Positions 43,511 to 57,045 of a DNA stretch of 64,000 nt are shown piece by piece. The stretch is taken from positions 25,946,242-26,010,241 of the forward strand of contig OX104120.1 in the NCBI GenBank assembly GCA_944474755.1. Direction: 5' to 3'. How positions within the stretch are numbered: the stretch's first letter is position 1; each line of letters begins with the position of its first letter. Source of the stretch: Limnoperna fortunei (lineage: Eukaryota; Mollusca; Bivalvia; Mytilida; Modiolidae). The notes beneath the pieces were generated by a model that did not search any database, was not told the DNA's origin, and was given only the letters and a program-made list of their open reading frames with translations. The position numbers and the translations under genes were made by a program.

Positions 43511-44540
43511 TATATATATGTAACCTATTGGTTTTTCACATGTTACTCATTAAACTAAAGAGTGCAAAATGTTGGTCTTTTAATAGAGCAACTTTTTTAC
43601 ATTTACAAGGAAAGGATTTGACTTCATTTTATAGGAGTTATCTCCCATTATATATGTAACTAATTGTTTTTTCACATGTTACTCATTAACATTTGATGAT
43701 AAAGGGAAACTAAAGAGTGCAAAATGTTGATCTCTTAAAGGAGCAACTTTGTTACATTTTCAGGGAAAGGATTTGACTTCATTTTATAGGAGTTATCTCC
43801 CATTATATATCTAACTAATTGTTTTTTCACATGTTTCTCATTAACTATTAATGATAAAGGGAAACTAAAGAGTGCAAAATGTTGGTCTTTTAATGGAGCA
43901 ACTTTGTTACATTTATAGGGCAAGGATTTGACTTCATTTTATAGGAGTTATCTCCCATTATATATGTAACTGATTGGTTTTTCGCATGGTACTCATTAAC
44001 TATTAATGATAAAGGTAAACTAAAGACTGCAAAATGTTGATCTCTTAAAGGAGCAACTTTGTTACATTTACAGGTAAAGGATTTGACTTCATTTTATAGG
44101 AGTTATCTCCCATTATATATGTAACTTATTGGTTTTTTACTTGTAACTCATTAACTATTAATGATAGAGGCATGGGGTCTTCACCATAGACCCTCATGCC
44201 CTTTGATCTTGAAAACTTGTATGGGTCAAGGTCACGTACTAGTTTTTCACCTTTGCTATTTTTAAAGATATTGAAATTATTTTCGTCTTAAAATGTTCTA
44301 TTAATAATTACGAGTAAATAAAGACATGGCGTTAAAAGTTGTATAAAACTTTTATAAGAGTTATCTCTCTTAGAATGCCAATCTGTAGCAAATAATATAA
44401 AATAATTTCTATTTTAAATATTTATAGCAAAGTTATAACATTTTGCAAAAAGATGATTATTTTAAATGTCATCATGTAATACAAAATTAAAATTAATATG
44501 GAAAGACCCTCAAATGTTCAACCGAACAGTTGATCTTTAA
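43511..44540 (+). mobile_element. Family D partial body in duplication copy 2
   Basis: About four 155-bp units plus the complete 3' end. The first unit is a hybrid: sequence matching 35069-35111 jumps to sequence matching 35284 onward. Two further units present in copy 1 are absent. Confidence 0.85.
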
Positions 44541-44547
44541 TTTATTT

Positions 44548-44631
<84 letters not shown>

Positions 44632-44635
44632 TTTT

Positions 44636-44718
<83 letters not shown>
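44541..44718 (+). repeat. (TTTA)n microsatellite, copy 2
   Basis: One tetranucleotide unit longer than in copy 1, as expected for slippage after the duplication. Confidence 0.93.
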
Positions 44719-46395
44719 TAACACATTTACATTAAATGGTTATGGCAACAGACATAAAGTGGAACAAACATAATACATGTAGATGTATCTAAACACAAAG
44801 TAAAACATGTAGGAAGATTATAAATGACAAATTCTGACTAGATATATGATGAGAGTGACAGTGGGTATACTAATGAAGGAAAAAGTAATACAAATATAAT
44901 AAAAAAGAAATCTATGATTACGACAAGGTAGAGCTTCTTAATAAAAGCCATTCACTAATATGGTTGGCTAGTATTTTCAATATCACGGTTATTAAATATT
45001 GAGTATATTAAGTGGCATGATATATTAGTAGTCCTTTTTATCTTTTGATTCAGTAAATCATTGTTTATTTTGTGGATAAATTTGATTCTCGCTTGATCAT
45101 AAGCTGGACAATTTAAGAGGAAGTGTAATTCGTCTTCAATTTCGCTACTGTTTCAACAACGACAGAGTCTATTTTCCAATGGTATATTTAGGTATCGACC
45201 TTTTTCTACATATAGTGAGTAAGCACTTACTCGTATTTTACAAAGGACAGATCTGTCTTTTCTTAGTTTAGAATGGTCAACATATTGGGGGTCTGGAGTT
45301 TGGTTTATATAGTTTGGAAAAGAAATTTAGTTTTGAATTTTGCATTATTTCACTCCCTAGCTTTGGAATGCAGTATCGTTTATTCTCTCTTTAATTTGAA
45401 GCTTCTTGTTTAACTGTAGCTTAATTCCAAGGGGGTTTTCACTTAGTTAGTTGAATCCAAGTTTGTTAAAAAAAATTTCATATTCTTTATCCAGGAATTG
45501 TTTGTCTCAGTGGCTATACAAACTTTGTAGCAAAGGGAGTTTTCAGATTCCATTATGTGTCGCCAGTATTTAATTGCTAGAAATTGTATATTCGTATATA
45601 AAGGTAATCTATTGAGTTTTGATAAGCAAGCAGCATTGGATGCTTTTAAGTGGACCCCGAGCGCTTCTTTTATAAACATATGTACAAAAAAGGGAAAATA
45701 TTATTGTAAGAACCGTGAATATATATTTTCATGTATAACATAATTCATCGTTTGTTGTGTGTGTATGCAGTATTTATGGTCTACACTGCCATATAAAGCA
45801 ATAGGGACAACGAGTGTCAAATAATTTTTCTAATAGATTGCATGAATTATCAAGACTAATAGCCTTTTTAATTTTGAAAAACGCTTGTCTTGCCTTTTCC
45901 ATTAATAGGGAACTGCACAGGTTCAGGTTACTTGCATGTTGTATGGTCATACCTAAGTAGCAGTAAGACTTTACTGTATCAATATATTCCTTATTGTATT
46001 TGAAGAAATTTTCATCAGAATTGAAGACCATGACGTTGGACTTATTGGTGTTTACTTCGAGTTTCCATGATTCACAGAAATCATGTAGCACATTGAGGCA
46101 TGTTTGTAACCCCTTCTCCGAGTTTGATAAGAGGACAATGTCGTCGGCAAATAACAAAGAATTTATAAAAGTGTCACTAATAATAATTAGGTTGGTGTTA
46201 GCTTGTTTCAGATTGTCTACAAGCCCATTGATATATGTTAAATAGTATAGGGCTAAGTACATCACCCTGTTTTACACCACATTTAGAGATAAATTCTTCG
46301 CTCAGACCAGACTGGAATTTTATCCTGCTTTTTGTGTCTTCATACATAGAGCTAATGAGATTATAGATTCTGCTATATATATGACAGTGTTAAAT
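44719..46395 (-). pseudogene. 5'-truncated LINE with decayed reverse transcriptase, copy 2
   Basis: Identical to 36754-38430, including the same frameshift before the FADD piece and the stop in the zinc knuckle. The damage therefore predates the segmental duplication. Confidence 0.85.
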
Positions 46396-46718
46396 ATCTA
46401 ATTCAAACAGTGTTGGGCTTAATTTGTAGACGTATATATAAATATTTGATATTAACCTTGTATTTCTGATGTTTCAGAAATCCGCTGGATAGATATATTA
46501 TATGGTTGTCACAATACTTAGACGTTTGTATATAAATTACTTACTGTGACTGTATGACAAGTAACTTTGTCATCCTATATAATATATACAAAAATGCTGA
46601 TTTAGATTACTGTCAAATTAATACGTATTGGTTACGAAAATTCTATCGTCACACGCTAGTACACATGTACAATGTCTATGTCTACGATTTACCCCGGTTA
46701 ATGAAGCTATATTTTTAT

Positions 46719-46789
46719 AGCGGATTTGGCCGAGGGGTCTAGTTGGTGCCACAGTGTCACAACGGTGTGAGTTCGAATCCCGCTGAGGG
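46719..46789 (+). other. tRNA-like head with A and B boxes, copy 2
   Basis: Identical to 38754-38824; not a working tRNA, since the acceptor arm does not pair. Confidence 0.55.
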
Positions 46790-46794
46790 TATAT

Positions 46795-47495
46795 ACCTTA
46801 GTATGCTGGCATGCCATATATATAATGTAAACAGATGTATGACTGGTACCTCGGTGTCGTGGCATGCTACAAAATTGTAAAATGATATATAACTGGTACC
46901 TCTGTGTGCTGGCCTGCTACATAAGTGTAACAAGATATATGACTGGTACCTCAATGTGCTGGCTTGCTACAAAAGTGTAAACAGATGTATGACTGGTACC
47001 TCAGTGTCCTAGCATGCTAAAAAGTGTAAAAAGATGTATGGCTGGTACCTCAATTTGCTGGTAAGCTACATATGTGCAAACTGATTTATGACTGGTACCT
47101 CAATGTTCTGGCCTGCTACAAAAGTGTAAACAGATGTATGATTGGGACCTCAGTGTGCCAGCTCGCTACATGTATGACTGGTACCACAGAGTGTTGACAT
47201 GCTCATATTTAATGTGAACAGATGTATTTGTGCTGGCTTCATAAGTGTAAACGGATACATTACTGGTACCTCAGTATGCTGGCATGTTACATATAGAAAG
47301 TTAACAATTGCATGACTGGTACCTCAGTGTGCTGGCTAGCTACATAAGTGTAAACATATATATGACTGGTATGTCAACGTGCTGTCATGCTACAAAAGTG
47401 TAAACAGGTGTATGACTGGTACCTCAGTGTGCTGTGCTAGCCTGCTACATAGATGTAAACAGATGCTCAGTGTGCTGGCATGCTAAATTGCTGAT
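46795..47495 (+). repeat. GACTGGTACC minisatellite, copy 2
   Basis: Same as 38830-39530 apart from one base, A at 46891 against G at 38926. It has the same number of units. Confidence 0.88.
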
Positions 47496-48115
47496 GTTTA
47501 ACTATGAGCTTTTAGGTTAGTCTACAACATTGAAAAGAAAATGGACTTAAACTGACGAAATACAAAAGTGCAGATCAGACTCCATGTACTGTAAATGTGG
47601 TAATTATTGTTGTTCTAAAAATCAGCTAAAAGTGAGATTTTTATTTTTGCGATCTGCTAAATATCTATCATGCTAAAGGAAATAATACACTGATATACTA
47701 TAAATTAATAACTTTGCTGTTCCTTTAATTTGTCTAATACCTACCACGTGACTTTTTTTGTACTTTGGCAGATTGATTTAAAAATTGCAACAATTTGATG
47801 TCGATTTAAAATTAGCCAATCAAATACATGTTTGTTACCATTTTCGCTTGTTAGAGTCTTGAACTATTGTTATTCTTACTTTATAGAGTGTTGTTGTTGT
47901 ATCTTTTTTTTCAGCGGGCAATCGGAATTCCGATGGATACAAACCGTGACGATTTGCTCCTGTATTCTTGTTAAACTGAATTTCTTCAACGTCTTAGATG
48001 ATGTCCTTTCAATTAACAACCCTCAATTTGCTGACAGGCTTCCCTTGATATATCTTTCAGAAATGAAATATTTACCAAAGAGATCTAAATAACGACAGTA
48101 TTAAATTACTATTAT

Positions 48116-48270
48116 AGGATTAAACACTGGGTTTTAGGAAATTATCAATGTGTAAACTCCGGCGACTCACTCACAAACTAAATAAAGTCCGAAGGACTTT
48201 ATGTCAAGTTTGTGAGGAAGTCGCCGGAGTTTACACATTGATAATTTCCTTAAACACAGTGTTTAATCCT
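48116..48270. mobile_element. Foldback MITE (155-bp palindrome), copy 2
   Basis: Identical to 40151-40305. Confidence 0.82.
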
Positions 48271-48953
48271 TACAATTCTGTGAAATAATCGTTGCGATTT
48301 TTTAAACAGCAAAAACATCTACAGAAACCCATCTAGACCTCAAAACGTACCTAGGCCGGAAAGCGTAGGGATATGCAAAACATAGTACCAATGGAATCGC
48401 CGTTCTGTAAAATATTGATAGGATAAAAACACTAAATTGTATTTATATTATATTTTATTTGAAATCTCGATCGATTTAATTGGAAATCATTGGGGCAGAG
48501 AAAACATGCCCCCCCCCCTCTCCCTGGATACGCTAGGAGGACGCCATCTTGTTTACATTGGATACTGAAAATAGTCCGCTCAGAGGAAATATCGATATAT
48601 AAATTATCTGAGAAGACGCCATTTAAGTGTTTTTATCCAATCAAAGCACTTAATTTAAATAAATTACAGCACGAATAGAATTATTACTATATATCAATAC
48701 AACGACTTATTTTTTAGCAATGGAGATAGTGTTAGGCTGTATGAAGCAATCGTGATTTTACTCTTTAAACTAACTAAAAAAATAATAAATAACTACCTCT
48801 CTTTCATCATCATTTAATGGTTCAAGAATATTTTAGAAAGTTATGGTTTAAAGTTAGGGTTTAAAAGCTTCTAAACAAAACAACGTTCGTCACGGAACCA
48901 AACGTCATAGAGAACAATCAAACGACGCCATGTAGCAACACAGCAAATTAAAC

Positions 48954-50231
48954 ATGTCGTCCAGTGATAGCGATAACGAAAGCGTTGAAGAAGTTCAGGT
49001 GAAACAATACCTGATCAGTTCCTTAGAAGGAATTAAACAGGCATATACGAGTTTACAGAAGAATGCTAAGCCGGGGATTAAAAGGCAGCCGGGTCATTAT
49101 CATTTGCGCGATCGAAGACATGCCGTTCTGCCAAAGAATTGTAGTATTTATGACGGAAAACACTGGGAAATTGAAATCTCACATCACCTTCAGAGATCCA
49201 CACCCAGGTTAACACAATACGCAATTAGAAAGGCCATATTAAAGGAGCAAGAGAATATAATGCAAAGTAGTGATCGACATTTACGTGCAAAAGCGATCCT
49301 CGATGGGCTGAATAGAGAATATGGCGACGTAATAGTTTCCAATGCCGGTAGAATAGAAATGGAACTTGAACGAAAGCACACAGAGGTTGAACAAGCAAAA
49401 GACGATGTTCATGGTGAACTAATTAGAATAACATTCTGCAAACATTTGGAGGAAGATCTGGAGAAAGAACGTCAACACAGAATAAAAGTAGTAAGTGGAC
49501 TCGGTGATGAGTCAAAAAGAACACCTAGCATTGAAGATTTAGTCGTTGGGATGGCAGAAACTAACTATAAAAGAACACTTTTGAATACGGATCTGGAAGA
49601 AGCACAAAATAATATAGAGAAACACGAAACAACAACGAACAGTGAATATGAAGTAGCAATGTCTGAAATGTTAGATGAATCGCTTGCTAAGGTCATTCAT
49701 ACGTTTGCTTCTACCGAAACAAAACAATCCATTGAAGAAGAAAGAATTCGACGACTGAAGGAAGTGCCAGAAAACTCAAACCCTACAAAAGAATATAAAG
49801 ATATGAAAGTAGCTATGAATGAACTAAAGAATGTATTTGAAACAGTCGAGGCAGAGGAGGTCAAAAAAGAGGAAAAATTCAAAGAAATGGTAGAGGATAC
49901 GAAAGTTATAGTGCAGGAGCAGTTACTGAGGACAGTCGCAAAAAAACTCATGGATAAAGCTGTTGCCGAAGAACGAGCTAGACGAATACACGAAGCTGAA
50001 CAAAATGCTGCTGATCCTTCAAAAAACGTTATGCGACACCTGGTGACTAGAGTACAGAGACAGATGCTGTTACAAAAGTTCAAAGGTAAATGGATTAATC
50101 TTGCCAGGAAACCAAAAACGGAGAAACAAAAAGAGACCGAAAATGAAACGGAGCATGATAAAAAGTTACGACAACAGAGAGAAAGTCAAAGACGTATGTT
50201 GTGCGTTACTAAGGGAGACGAAGATGAATAA
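48954..50231 (+). CDS. Unrecognised 425-residue charged coiled-coil protein, copy 2
   Basis: Its predicted protein is identical to that of 40990-42267, and the upstream 0.9 kb is shared except for one C in a C run, so both copies carry the same promoter region and poly(A) hexamer. Nothing in the sequence says that either copy is dead. If both are real and expressed, the dose of this protein would be doubled. See copy 1 for the domain description: acidic start, basic patch at about 43-60, three LEKERQHRIKVV-like cores at 169, 260 and 337, acidic C terminus. No function is assigned. Confidence 0.78.
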   Translation: MSSSDSDNESVEEVQVKQYLISSLEGIKQAYTSLQKNAKPGIKRQPGHYHLRDRRHAVLPKNCSIYDGKHWEIEISHHLQRSTPRLTQYAIRKAILKEQENIMQSSDRHLRAKAILDGLNREYGDVIVSNAGRIEMELERKHTEVEQAKDDVHGELIRITFCKHLEEDLEKERQHRIKVVSGLGDESKRTPSIEDLVVGMAETNYKRTLLNTDLEEAQNNIEKHETTTNSEYEVAMSEMLDESLAKVIHTFASTETKQSIEEERIRRLKEVPENSNPTKEYKDMKVAMNELKNVFETVEAEEVKKEEKFKEMVEDTKVIVQEQLLRTVAKKLMDKAVAEERARRIHEAEQNAADPSKNVMRHLVTRVQRQMLLQKFKGKWINLARKPKTEKQKETENETEHDKKLRQQRESQRRMLCVTKGDEDE

Positions 50232-50408
50232 GATTCGACAAATTCACGTGTGTATCTGTTGCTGTTTTGAAGTCTCGCGTTAAATGGCTTTTCAATTTAT
50301 GTACTATGTTTTAAACTACAAAACTAATTCTGTCTGCTTATCTTTAACGCAATTAAGAAATATTTTTATGTAATTGAAACCACTCAATTACAATATATAC
50401 TGCTTTTC

Positions 50409-50414
50409 AATAAA
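50409..50414 (+). promoter_or_regulatory. Poly(A) signal AATAAA for the 425-residue gene, copy 2
   Basis: Same context and spacing from the stop as in copy 1. Confidence 0.55.
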
Positions 50415-50611
50415 TATCTTATTCAAATAAACCAAAATATCGCCTTTTACGATATTTTTTCTATAATTGCAATACATTACTCGTTATCGTTATAGACTTA
50501 AATCATCAAAAAATATCTCGTAATATAGACATATCATGCACTAGGTGATGTAGTAGGTTTAACTGCGTTTATCAGAATGTACTTGCTGTTAGTGTTAGTC
50601 AGATGTTATGT

Positions 50612-50848
50612 TTTCAAATGGTGTTTAACGCCATTTTCAGCAATTTTTCAGCTGCATGTATATCGTGACGTCAAGTTTTAATTAGAGAAGGGTGCCGTAG
50701 TACCCGTAAAAAAACCCTGCCCTTGGTAGAAAAAACTGGCAATCCGTGTCAAGTAAGATTGAAGTCGAGCACTCCCTTCCCGCAGAGATACGCGAACCCG
50801 CAATCTCAGTTTTGACAGGCAAGTGATTAATAGTAGATGAATAACGGC
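50612..50848 (-). mobile_element. SINE, reverse orientation, copy 2
   Basis: Identical to 42648-42884; carried along by the segmental duplication rather than a separate insertion. Confidence 0.82.
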
Positions 50849-51474
50849 CGCCATAACAACAACACATGCATTTTTAACATACGCTCAAATGAATTCACAC
50901 GTCAAAATTCTAAGATAAAAATGTGGTTACTGCATGCCATAGATATATAACTTAAAGGGCTCTAAAATGTTCAGATATATCTTTGCTAAATAGATTTCTA
51001 AAAGATTAAATTTAAATAGACGTCTCTCTTGTTAAAAGATATGTCCGCAACTGAAGAAATCTGTGTTGTTGTTCTTCACTTTTGTCCCTTATTTTCATAT
51101 CACAATCGAAAACATTAATGGCTGTCCCAATTTTATGGAATATTTTAATATTGGTAGGCATTACATTTACGCCCACGCTCGTGACAAAATATTCATGAAT
51201 ATAATGCATACCTATACTGAAATAATCCATAAAATTTGTGCAGCCATGAATTATTTCTTAAGTAATTATGGAGACATACATGTTCCAGAATACTATTTCT
51301 TTGGACCGAGAAAGTTTCATATCAATTTTGCTCAAATTAGATATTCCGAGTCATTTTTCAATCATGATATCTTTTGAGTTAATATTGTCTCTGACTCCCG
51401 TGTATATGTAGACATGAACCTGAAGACTCGTTACCCTTTATTTCAATGCCCTTGATATTAGAATATAAGGAATA

Positions 51475-52689
51475 TTCTCTTGATCGGTTGTAGTGAAGAT
51501 TTCAACCGACTAACTTGTGGTTATGGCTTACTCTCGAAGCCATGTTTTAGAGTGTATATGATAGATTAAGTTTAGGTTAAAATTAAAATATTTACAAATC
51601 GGCTAAAAATAACTGAAAAAAATTTAAAAGATACATGTTCAATCTTTGCTAATCTTAGCACAGCTTTGCTAATCTTAGCACAATAATTTACGACAAACGA
51701 GACGATTTTAATTTTAAAATAATACATTTTCCTCACCTACGCAACACTGTTCCAGCTTCTCTGCGTACGGTGCCTGTATTTCTTAATTGATGCAAGAGTT
51801 TGAAGCGAGTATACAGATTTTTGCAAACGTCACCTGTTTCTTTGGGATAAACTTATAAATCAATGTTACAAGAAAAAGCCACTCGTCCGCGCCTTTATAA
51901 ATTTTAATATAGATACCATTCCTTCTAGAAAAATATTCTATCTCGTTTGAAAATATGGTTGCAGATAGTTTCTTAATTTTTGAATTCAGTATACAGTAAA
52001 TGTGCTTGATGATTATTTGATACACCTATTACTGACAGTCGGTTTATGCTACCCATACATTTTAATCAACTAACCAACGCATATACTACAGTAATGGAAG
52101 CGGGAGGTTTCATAATGCCATAAATCCCGATTTAACCCACCCCTTCTTTTGAAATGACTGTACCAAGTCAGGAAATTACTGTAGTTACTATATTTTTTGG
52201 TTGTTGGTACTAGAGTTTTCCGGTTTCTCGGACTTTGATTTGTGGATTGTCTTTTTGACAGTTTCCTCTGTGTTTGGTATTTTGTTATTACCTTCATTTT
52301 CTGCATAAAGAAGAAGCCGCTTAATTTTGTTCTCATAGGTTACTATGTTAAGCGATGTTCCATGGTGGCAGCAATCCTGTATTTTTGATCGAAAAAAAAA
52401 CAACTGAAAATTAGAAGAGCCCCATTAGAAGAACATTTCTACAATATCACAATTTTTCTGCCAAGCGGTTTGTGAGGAAATTAATTTTGAAATTTCAGCC
52501 AATCAGAACGCATTTGCAGCTCTGGCAGCCATGATAAATTTCATATTAGCTTAAAAAGACTCAAAATAAAAAGGTAACTATCCAAGATTCACTACTGCAT
52601 TATTTGGTTTAATTGTGTAGAACAGTTTCAGAGAAGCTGTTTGTACGGTTTTCTCCTAGGGTCCTATGTTAAGCAGTGTTCCATTGGCA
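51475..52689. other. Intergenic, no supported gene
   Basis: Two similar words, CTATGTTAAGCGATGTTCC (near 52342) and CTATGTTAAGCAGTGTTCC (near 52662), lie about 320 bp apart in direct orientation and may be ends of a small repeat. On the - strand at 52188-52403 an open piece rich in Lys/Asn has no recognisable domain. Confidence 0.4.
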
Positions 52690-52745
52690 CAAAAACAGAT
52701 GGGAATAGCTCACACTGGCCCATTGGGTCAGGTGAGCTAAAAAGA
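52690..52745 (-). mobile_element. Head of a common mollusc repeat (AGCTCACC type)
   Basis: Read on the - strand it begins TTTTTAGCTCACCTGACCC, then AATGGGCCAGTGTGAGCTA, a small hairpin (TAGCTCAC..GTGAGCTA). This head is recalled from many mollusc sequences. Only the head is evident here. Confidence 0.55.
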
Positions 52746-52824
52746 AGTAATCTGAGCCATACACTGCTTACATTAGCATAAGCTGCTATAAATTGTGAAG
52801 TGAAACAAATAAATCAATCACTAA

Positions 52825-52910
52825 ACATAACTGAGTACACCTGCTGCTGTTGTCAAGCAAACAACCAACATAACTGAGTACACCTGCTGCTGTTGTCAAG
52901 CAAACAACCA
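52825..52910 (+). repeat. 43-bp unit, two direct copies
   Basis: ACATAACTGAGTACACCTGC followed by TGCTGTTGTCAAGCAAACAA is repeated exactly once, at 52825 and 52868. Confidence 0.9.
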
Positions 52911-53200
52911 AATAAAAGTAAAACTGGAAAATTTGTTTGATTTTTTACTGAAAGACTTCAATACTGCATAGAAGTAAAAATATAATTGACAAATATTAAA
53001 TGCAGATTCACCATTCACTATAGTAAGTCAAAGAAAAAAGATGCATTAAGTATACAGAAGTACAACGATGATAGTAACACAAATGACAGGATCATTTCTA
53101 AAACGAAAATTATGGATCTAAATATATCAGTACAGCATGAAAGCTGTTAACATTACTATTAAGATCATATTAAAAATATTATCATGACATACAAGCTAAC

Positions 53201-53244
53201 CAATCTTATTAGAATAACATCTTTCCTTTGCTCCCCCCTTTTTG
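53201..53244 (+). mobile_element. Single arm of a foldback MITE
   Basis: CAATCTTATTAGAATAACAT then CTTTCCTTTGCTCCCCCCTT matches one arm of the MITE at 13418-13543 with a few changes. The other arm is not evident nearby. Confidence 0.55.
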
Positions 53245-56200
53245 TTGTTGGAAGACTTAACTACATCCTATTACAGGCAATCTTAGATTGACCTTTTGAA
53301 TGAAATATTACCAAATGAAAAATGCGGGCATACCCCAAAGTAACCAATCAAACATAATCTTTTATGTTAATTTAAGATCATTAATGACAATGGTACCATG
53401 GTTTGTTTAGTATATACCAAATAATAAAAGGATTCCCTTATGCTACAGGTTGATAAAGCTGATGTTTGATTGGTCAATCTGATATGTCCTGTTATGGAAT
53501 GTTGTGAAATGTTCCACTGTGCAACAAAAAAACAGGGTTCCTACAAAGATTTATATTTCAATTTCAAGGACTTTCAAATTTTTTTTAGTAATTTTTATGG
53601 TCCTTTTGAATGGTGCAACATCATCAGTTTTAATTAAAAAAAAATAAATTTAACTTTCATTACTAAAAACCCTCAGGTGATTTCACATGTCCTAAGCTTA
53701 GTTGCAAATTATCTTGCCCCATTAAAAATAACAATGAAACAGCAAAACTGCAATATATATGGGCAAAGTAGACATGCAATCCAGATAACTTATTATTGAA
53801 AAAATTTCCATTTTTTTACCTGGATTTTTTTAACATTCACTGACTTTTTCTGACCTGTACAAGAAAGAACCAAAATTCCCAATTTTTTCCTGTTTTCAAG
53901 GTTATGTGGGGAACCCTGCAAATTTTATTTTAAGTAGATTGCATGTTAAAATGTTTACTCTTGGCCAAAACATGAACTACCTATAAATGTTTATATAACA
54001 GTTTTTCCCTTATACAGGTGACCATGGAGATATTCTTGAACATAGTTCATACAAAATCACTTATATTTTAAACTACTTTAAAAGGAAAAGAATGTGGTAG
54101 AATTAATAATTTCCCAATTTGGTGCCACTTCCTTTGCAAATGCCACCTCGACAACTCAAATAAAATGTTTTTCTTCCAAAACTAAATTATATTCTATCAA
54201 CAACTAACAACACACAACAATAACACACACTCTATAAAATTTATCTGGGTCAAGATGTCTAAACTAGATCATAAGATGCTGCTCCAGTTTTAGTGTAATA
54301 ATGCAGAAATGGTCCCAAAATAGGTCCATCAGCTGTTGCATATTTAATAAAGTATTTGATATGTGTACATAGTACCGGTAGTAGACAAATAACATCGGAC
54401 ACAAGGTAAGTATAAATGTTCCTTGAAGGTGTTTGCAATTGATGCAATAAAAATAAATGACCTTTATATGGATGATCTGTTTGATATTTATATAAAATGA
54501 ATTTTATAACATTTGTTCTACATGTAACTATGATACATTTGTATTATGGTAAGCAAAAACTTAATAGTGTCTGTCATATTTGTCAATAAAAATGTAAAAA
54601 TCTACGCAATATAATTGGAGACCTATTTCAAAGTACAAGATACATGTATTTTGGCTTATATATATGTATTACATGTAGTATGGTGAAAAGACAACTTAAA
54701 TTTGAGCAAAATCTTGCCATAAAATATTTGTACTGTAGTTATAATATTGGCAATATAAAACTTTTAAAAAGATTTTGTTCTATCATTTAATTTATAACAA
54801 ATCATGTGAGAATGTTCTAATCCTGAAATTAGTATTTAAAATTAATTAATAATTGATAATAACATCAAAGAATTACACTAAAATTCAAAGAGCTGAAATT
54901 GTCTTTTAAAAGTTGTCCACAAACTTATGTAGTGTCCAAGTTTTAATACTTTAGCACTTTTTGTAGTTTCTTGTTCTCCTGTTTGAATATAAATTGAAAT
55001 TCTTTAAAAAAGTGACGTGAAAAACCAAAATTTCAGTGTTTACATGGTATAAAAATAAAATTTGTGTGTGAATTTGTAATGTATTTAGCCATACTTCTTT
55101 ATAGAAAGAAGTAATATATAAACATTATAAAATAATGATAGTTTAAAATTTTTTCTAAACACTGTCATGGCAAACTGAAATGCAAAATGTAGTGATGGGT
55201 TTGAAATAATATTTGATAAATGACTGAATATTTGGGCATGAAACAGTTCTCTTCCTTACTATTTCCTAGGTTTTGTAAGTTTTAAACGCCATTAAGAAAT
55301 TACAAGGATTTAATGATATACATTGTCAGTTGGCTTGAAACAGTTGGGGAAGTTTGACAAAAGATCAAAAACATGACAGTAAATATCATTAAGGATTAAC
55401 TACAAAAAAAAGTTTTCCAAAGAGGGTTAACTAACTTTCTGTTTTGCACACTGTATAATTCTTTTCTGCAGATTATATTAGATGGGCACAACAGAAATTT
55501 TGTAATCCCTCAAAGCAGAAGATATTTTTGTAGTTAATACTTATAAATTAATTGAAACATTAGAATAAACTCAACAATTTAATTTGTGTAATCTGACATT
55601 TAAAACAAAAAAGATCAACACACAAACTGTTAGTTTTCCATGGTATAATATATGATGTCAATGGGTCTGTGTCTCCATGACGATTTTTTTCCATCCTCTG
55701 ATAGAAACTATTTCCAGCCAATCTCGTACAATTTATTTATAAAACAATATACAAGGGATTTTCTTTTAAGACTGTAGCAGTCATATGAGCTGTATTTTTG
55801 GCTGCCTACTTTTCGTCAAGGCTATTCCCTACTTGCTGTAAACAAGATTTATCTCCCATTTGCAGAGTTATCTGTTCTTTACAGCAGGTACTTTATAGTA
55901 CCTACTGTGGGTAAAAAGTTGTTTTTCTTCAATATTGTTTTATTCACATTTAGCAAAGCATCCAGTAAAATTTATTATGATGTGCAAACTAATTCTGCAG
56001 TTTTTTTTAGTTGTACTGAAAGAGTTAGTCCACAGACATTATTTAAAAAAATAAAAAAGTGATTTTTCCCCATCTGTTCAATACTAGATACCTGCTGTTA
56101 TGAAAGACAACTCTTGAAAATGGGAAGTAACTCTTGTATTTCCGAAAATATGGAATACCATATCATATAAAAAAAATAAATCCCATGCCTTCTTCTTTGG

Positions 56201-57045
56201 TCTTTCAGTCAGCTTCTTAGAAAGTATGGAAAACCCTGTACATTGTACTCCTTTGTTCAGAAGCACATGAAACCAGCTCATGTGCAAAAAAAAATTACTG
56301 TTGAAATACTAAAACAATAAATTAGTTTGTAACAAATATTTATAAAATTAAATAAATAATATAAAATTAAAATCTACAAGTATAGTTTTTAACTTCAAAA
56401 ATAAATGTACCAACATTTCATGCAACAAAATTGTCATATTCAAGTATATATTACTCTGAAGATATCATGTATCATATGGAGTTAGCTATTGAATATAATA
56501 TTTTAAGTTTTGCTTACAGGTCTCTAGACTATTTCTTTAAGGACTCCAAACACTGAATGATAACAGTGACTAATCACATTTTAATAAATTAGAAAGTCAA
56601 TAAATCTTATCTGAAATATCTGATTCTACATGATTGACATGCTGTGTTGCATTATATCTTATTTAGCTTTTAAACACCAGTAAGCCAATTGAAAGCTTCC
56701 TCTTAGAGCTGCTTCAAAACTTAAAAATATTACATGTACATTGTGAATTTAGAGAGAATCAAAATGAATTTTTTGCACTTGGGCTCTGTTTGATTTAGAA
56801 CATGTTGAGACTTTAAATTTGTTTTACTTTTATATTTTGCTGTCACTCAGTATAAAATATTGACAAATGTAAGGTCTGAACATTTTCTAATTCACATAGA
56901 GACAGCTTACACTGATCTATTTCTTCAACAAAACATATTGGGTCTAATTTATAGGAATAAAGTAATTCTACAGTTTATGTTAATAACCACAATTCTGAGT
57001 CCAGCATTCAAATGTTAACTTTAACATAATTATATACCAAACAAG
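53245..57045. other. AT-rich intergenic stretch downstream of the F-box gene
   Basis: No gene, RNA or structured repeat was supported. The right part must hold the F-box gene's 3' UTR, but the poly(A) site could not be fixed. Confidence 0.45.

Larger units (their letters stand above)
43511..51474 (+). repeat. 8.0-kb segment, copy 2 of a direct tandem duplication
   Basis: It starts inside a family-D repeat unit (TATATATGTAACCTATTGG) fused to the right end of copy 1 (AAGGAATA) with only a TA-run in common. It ends at AAGGAATA (51474), after which unique sequence TTCTCTTGATCGG begins. See copy 1 for the list of differences. Confidence 0.97.

Noticed and set aside
52188..52403. Lys/Asn-rich 71-codon frame on the - strand with a Kozak-like ATG nearby
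   Set aside because: The Kozak-like ATG (near 52362) opens only a six-codon frame, and the longer frame has no ATG start or recognisable domain.
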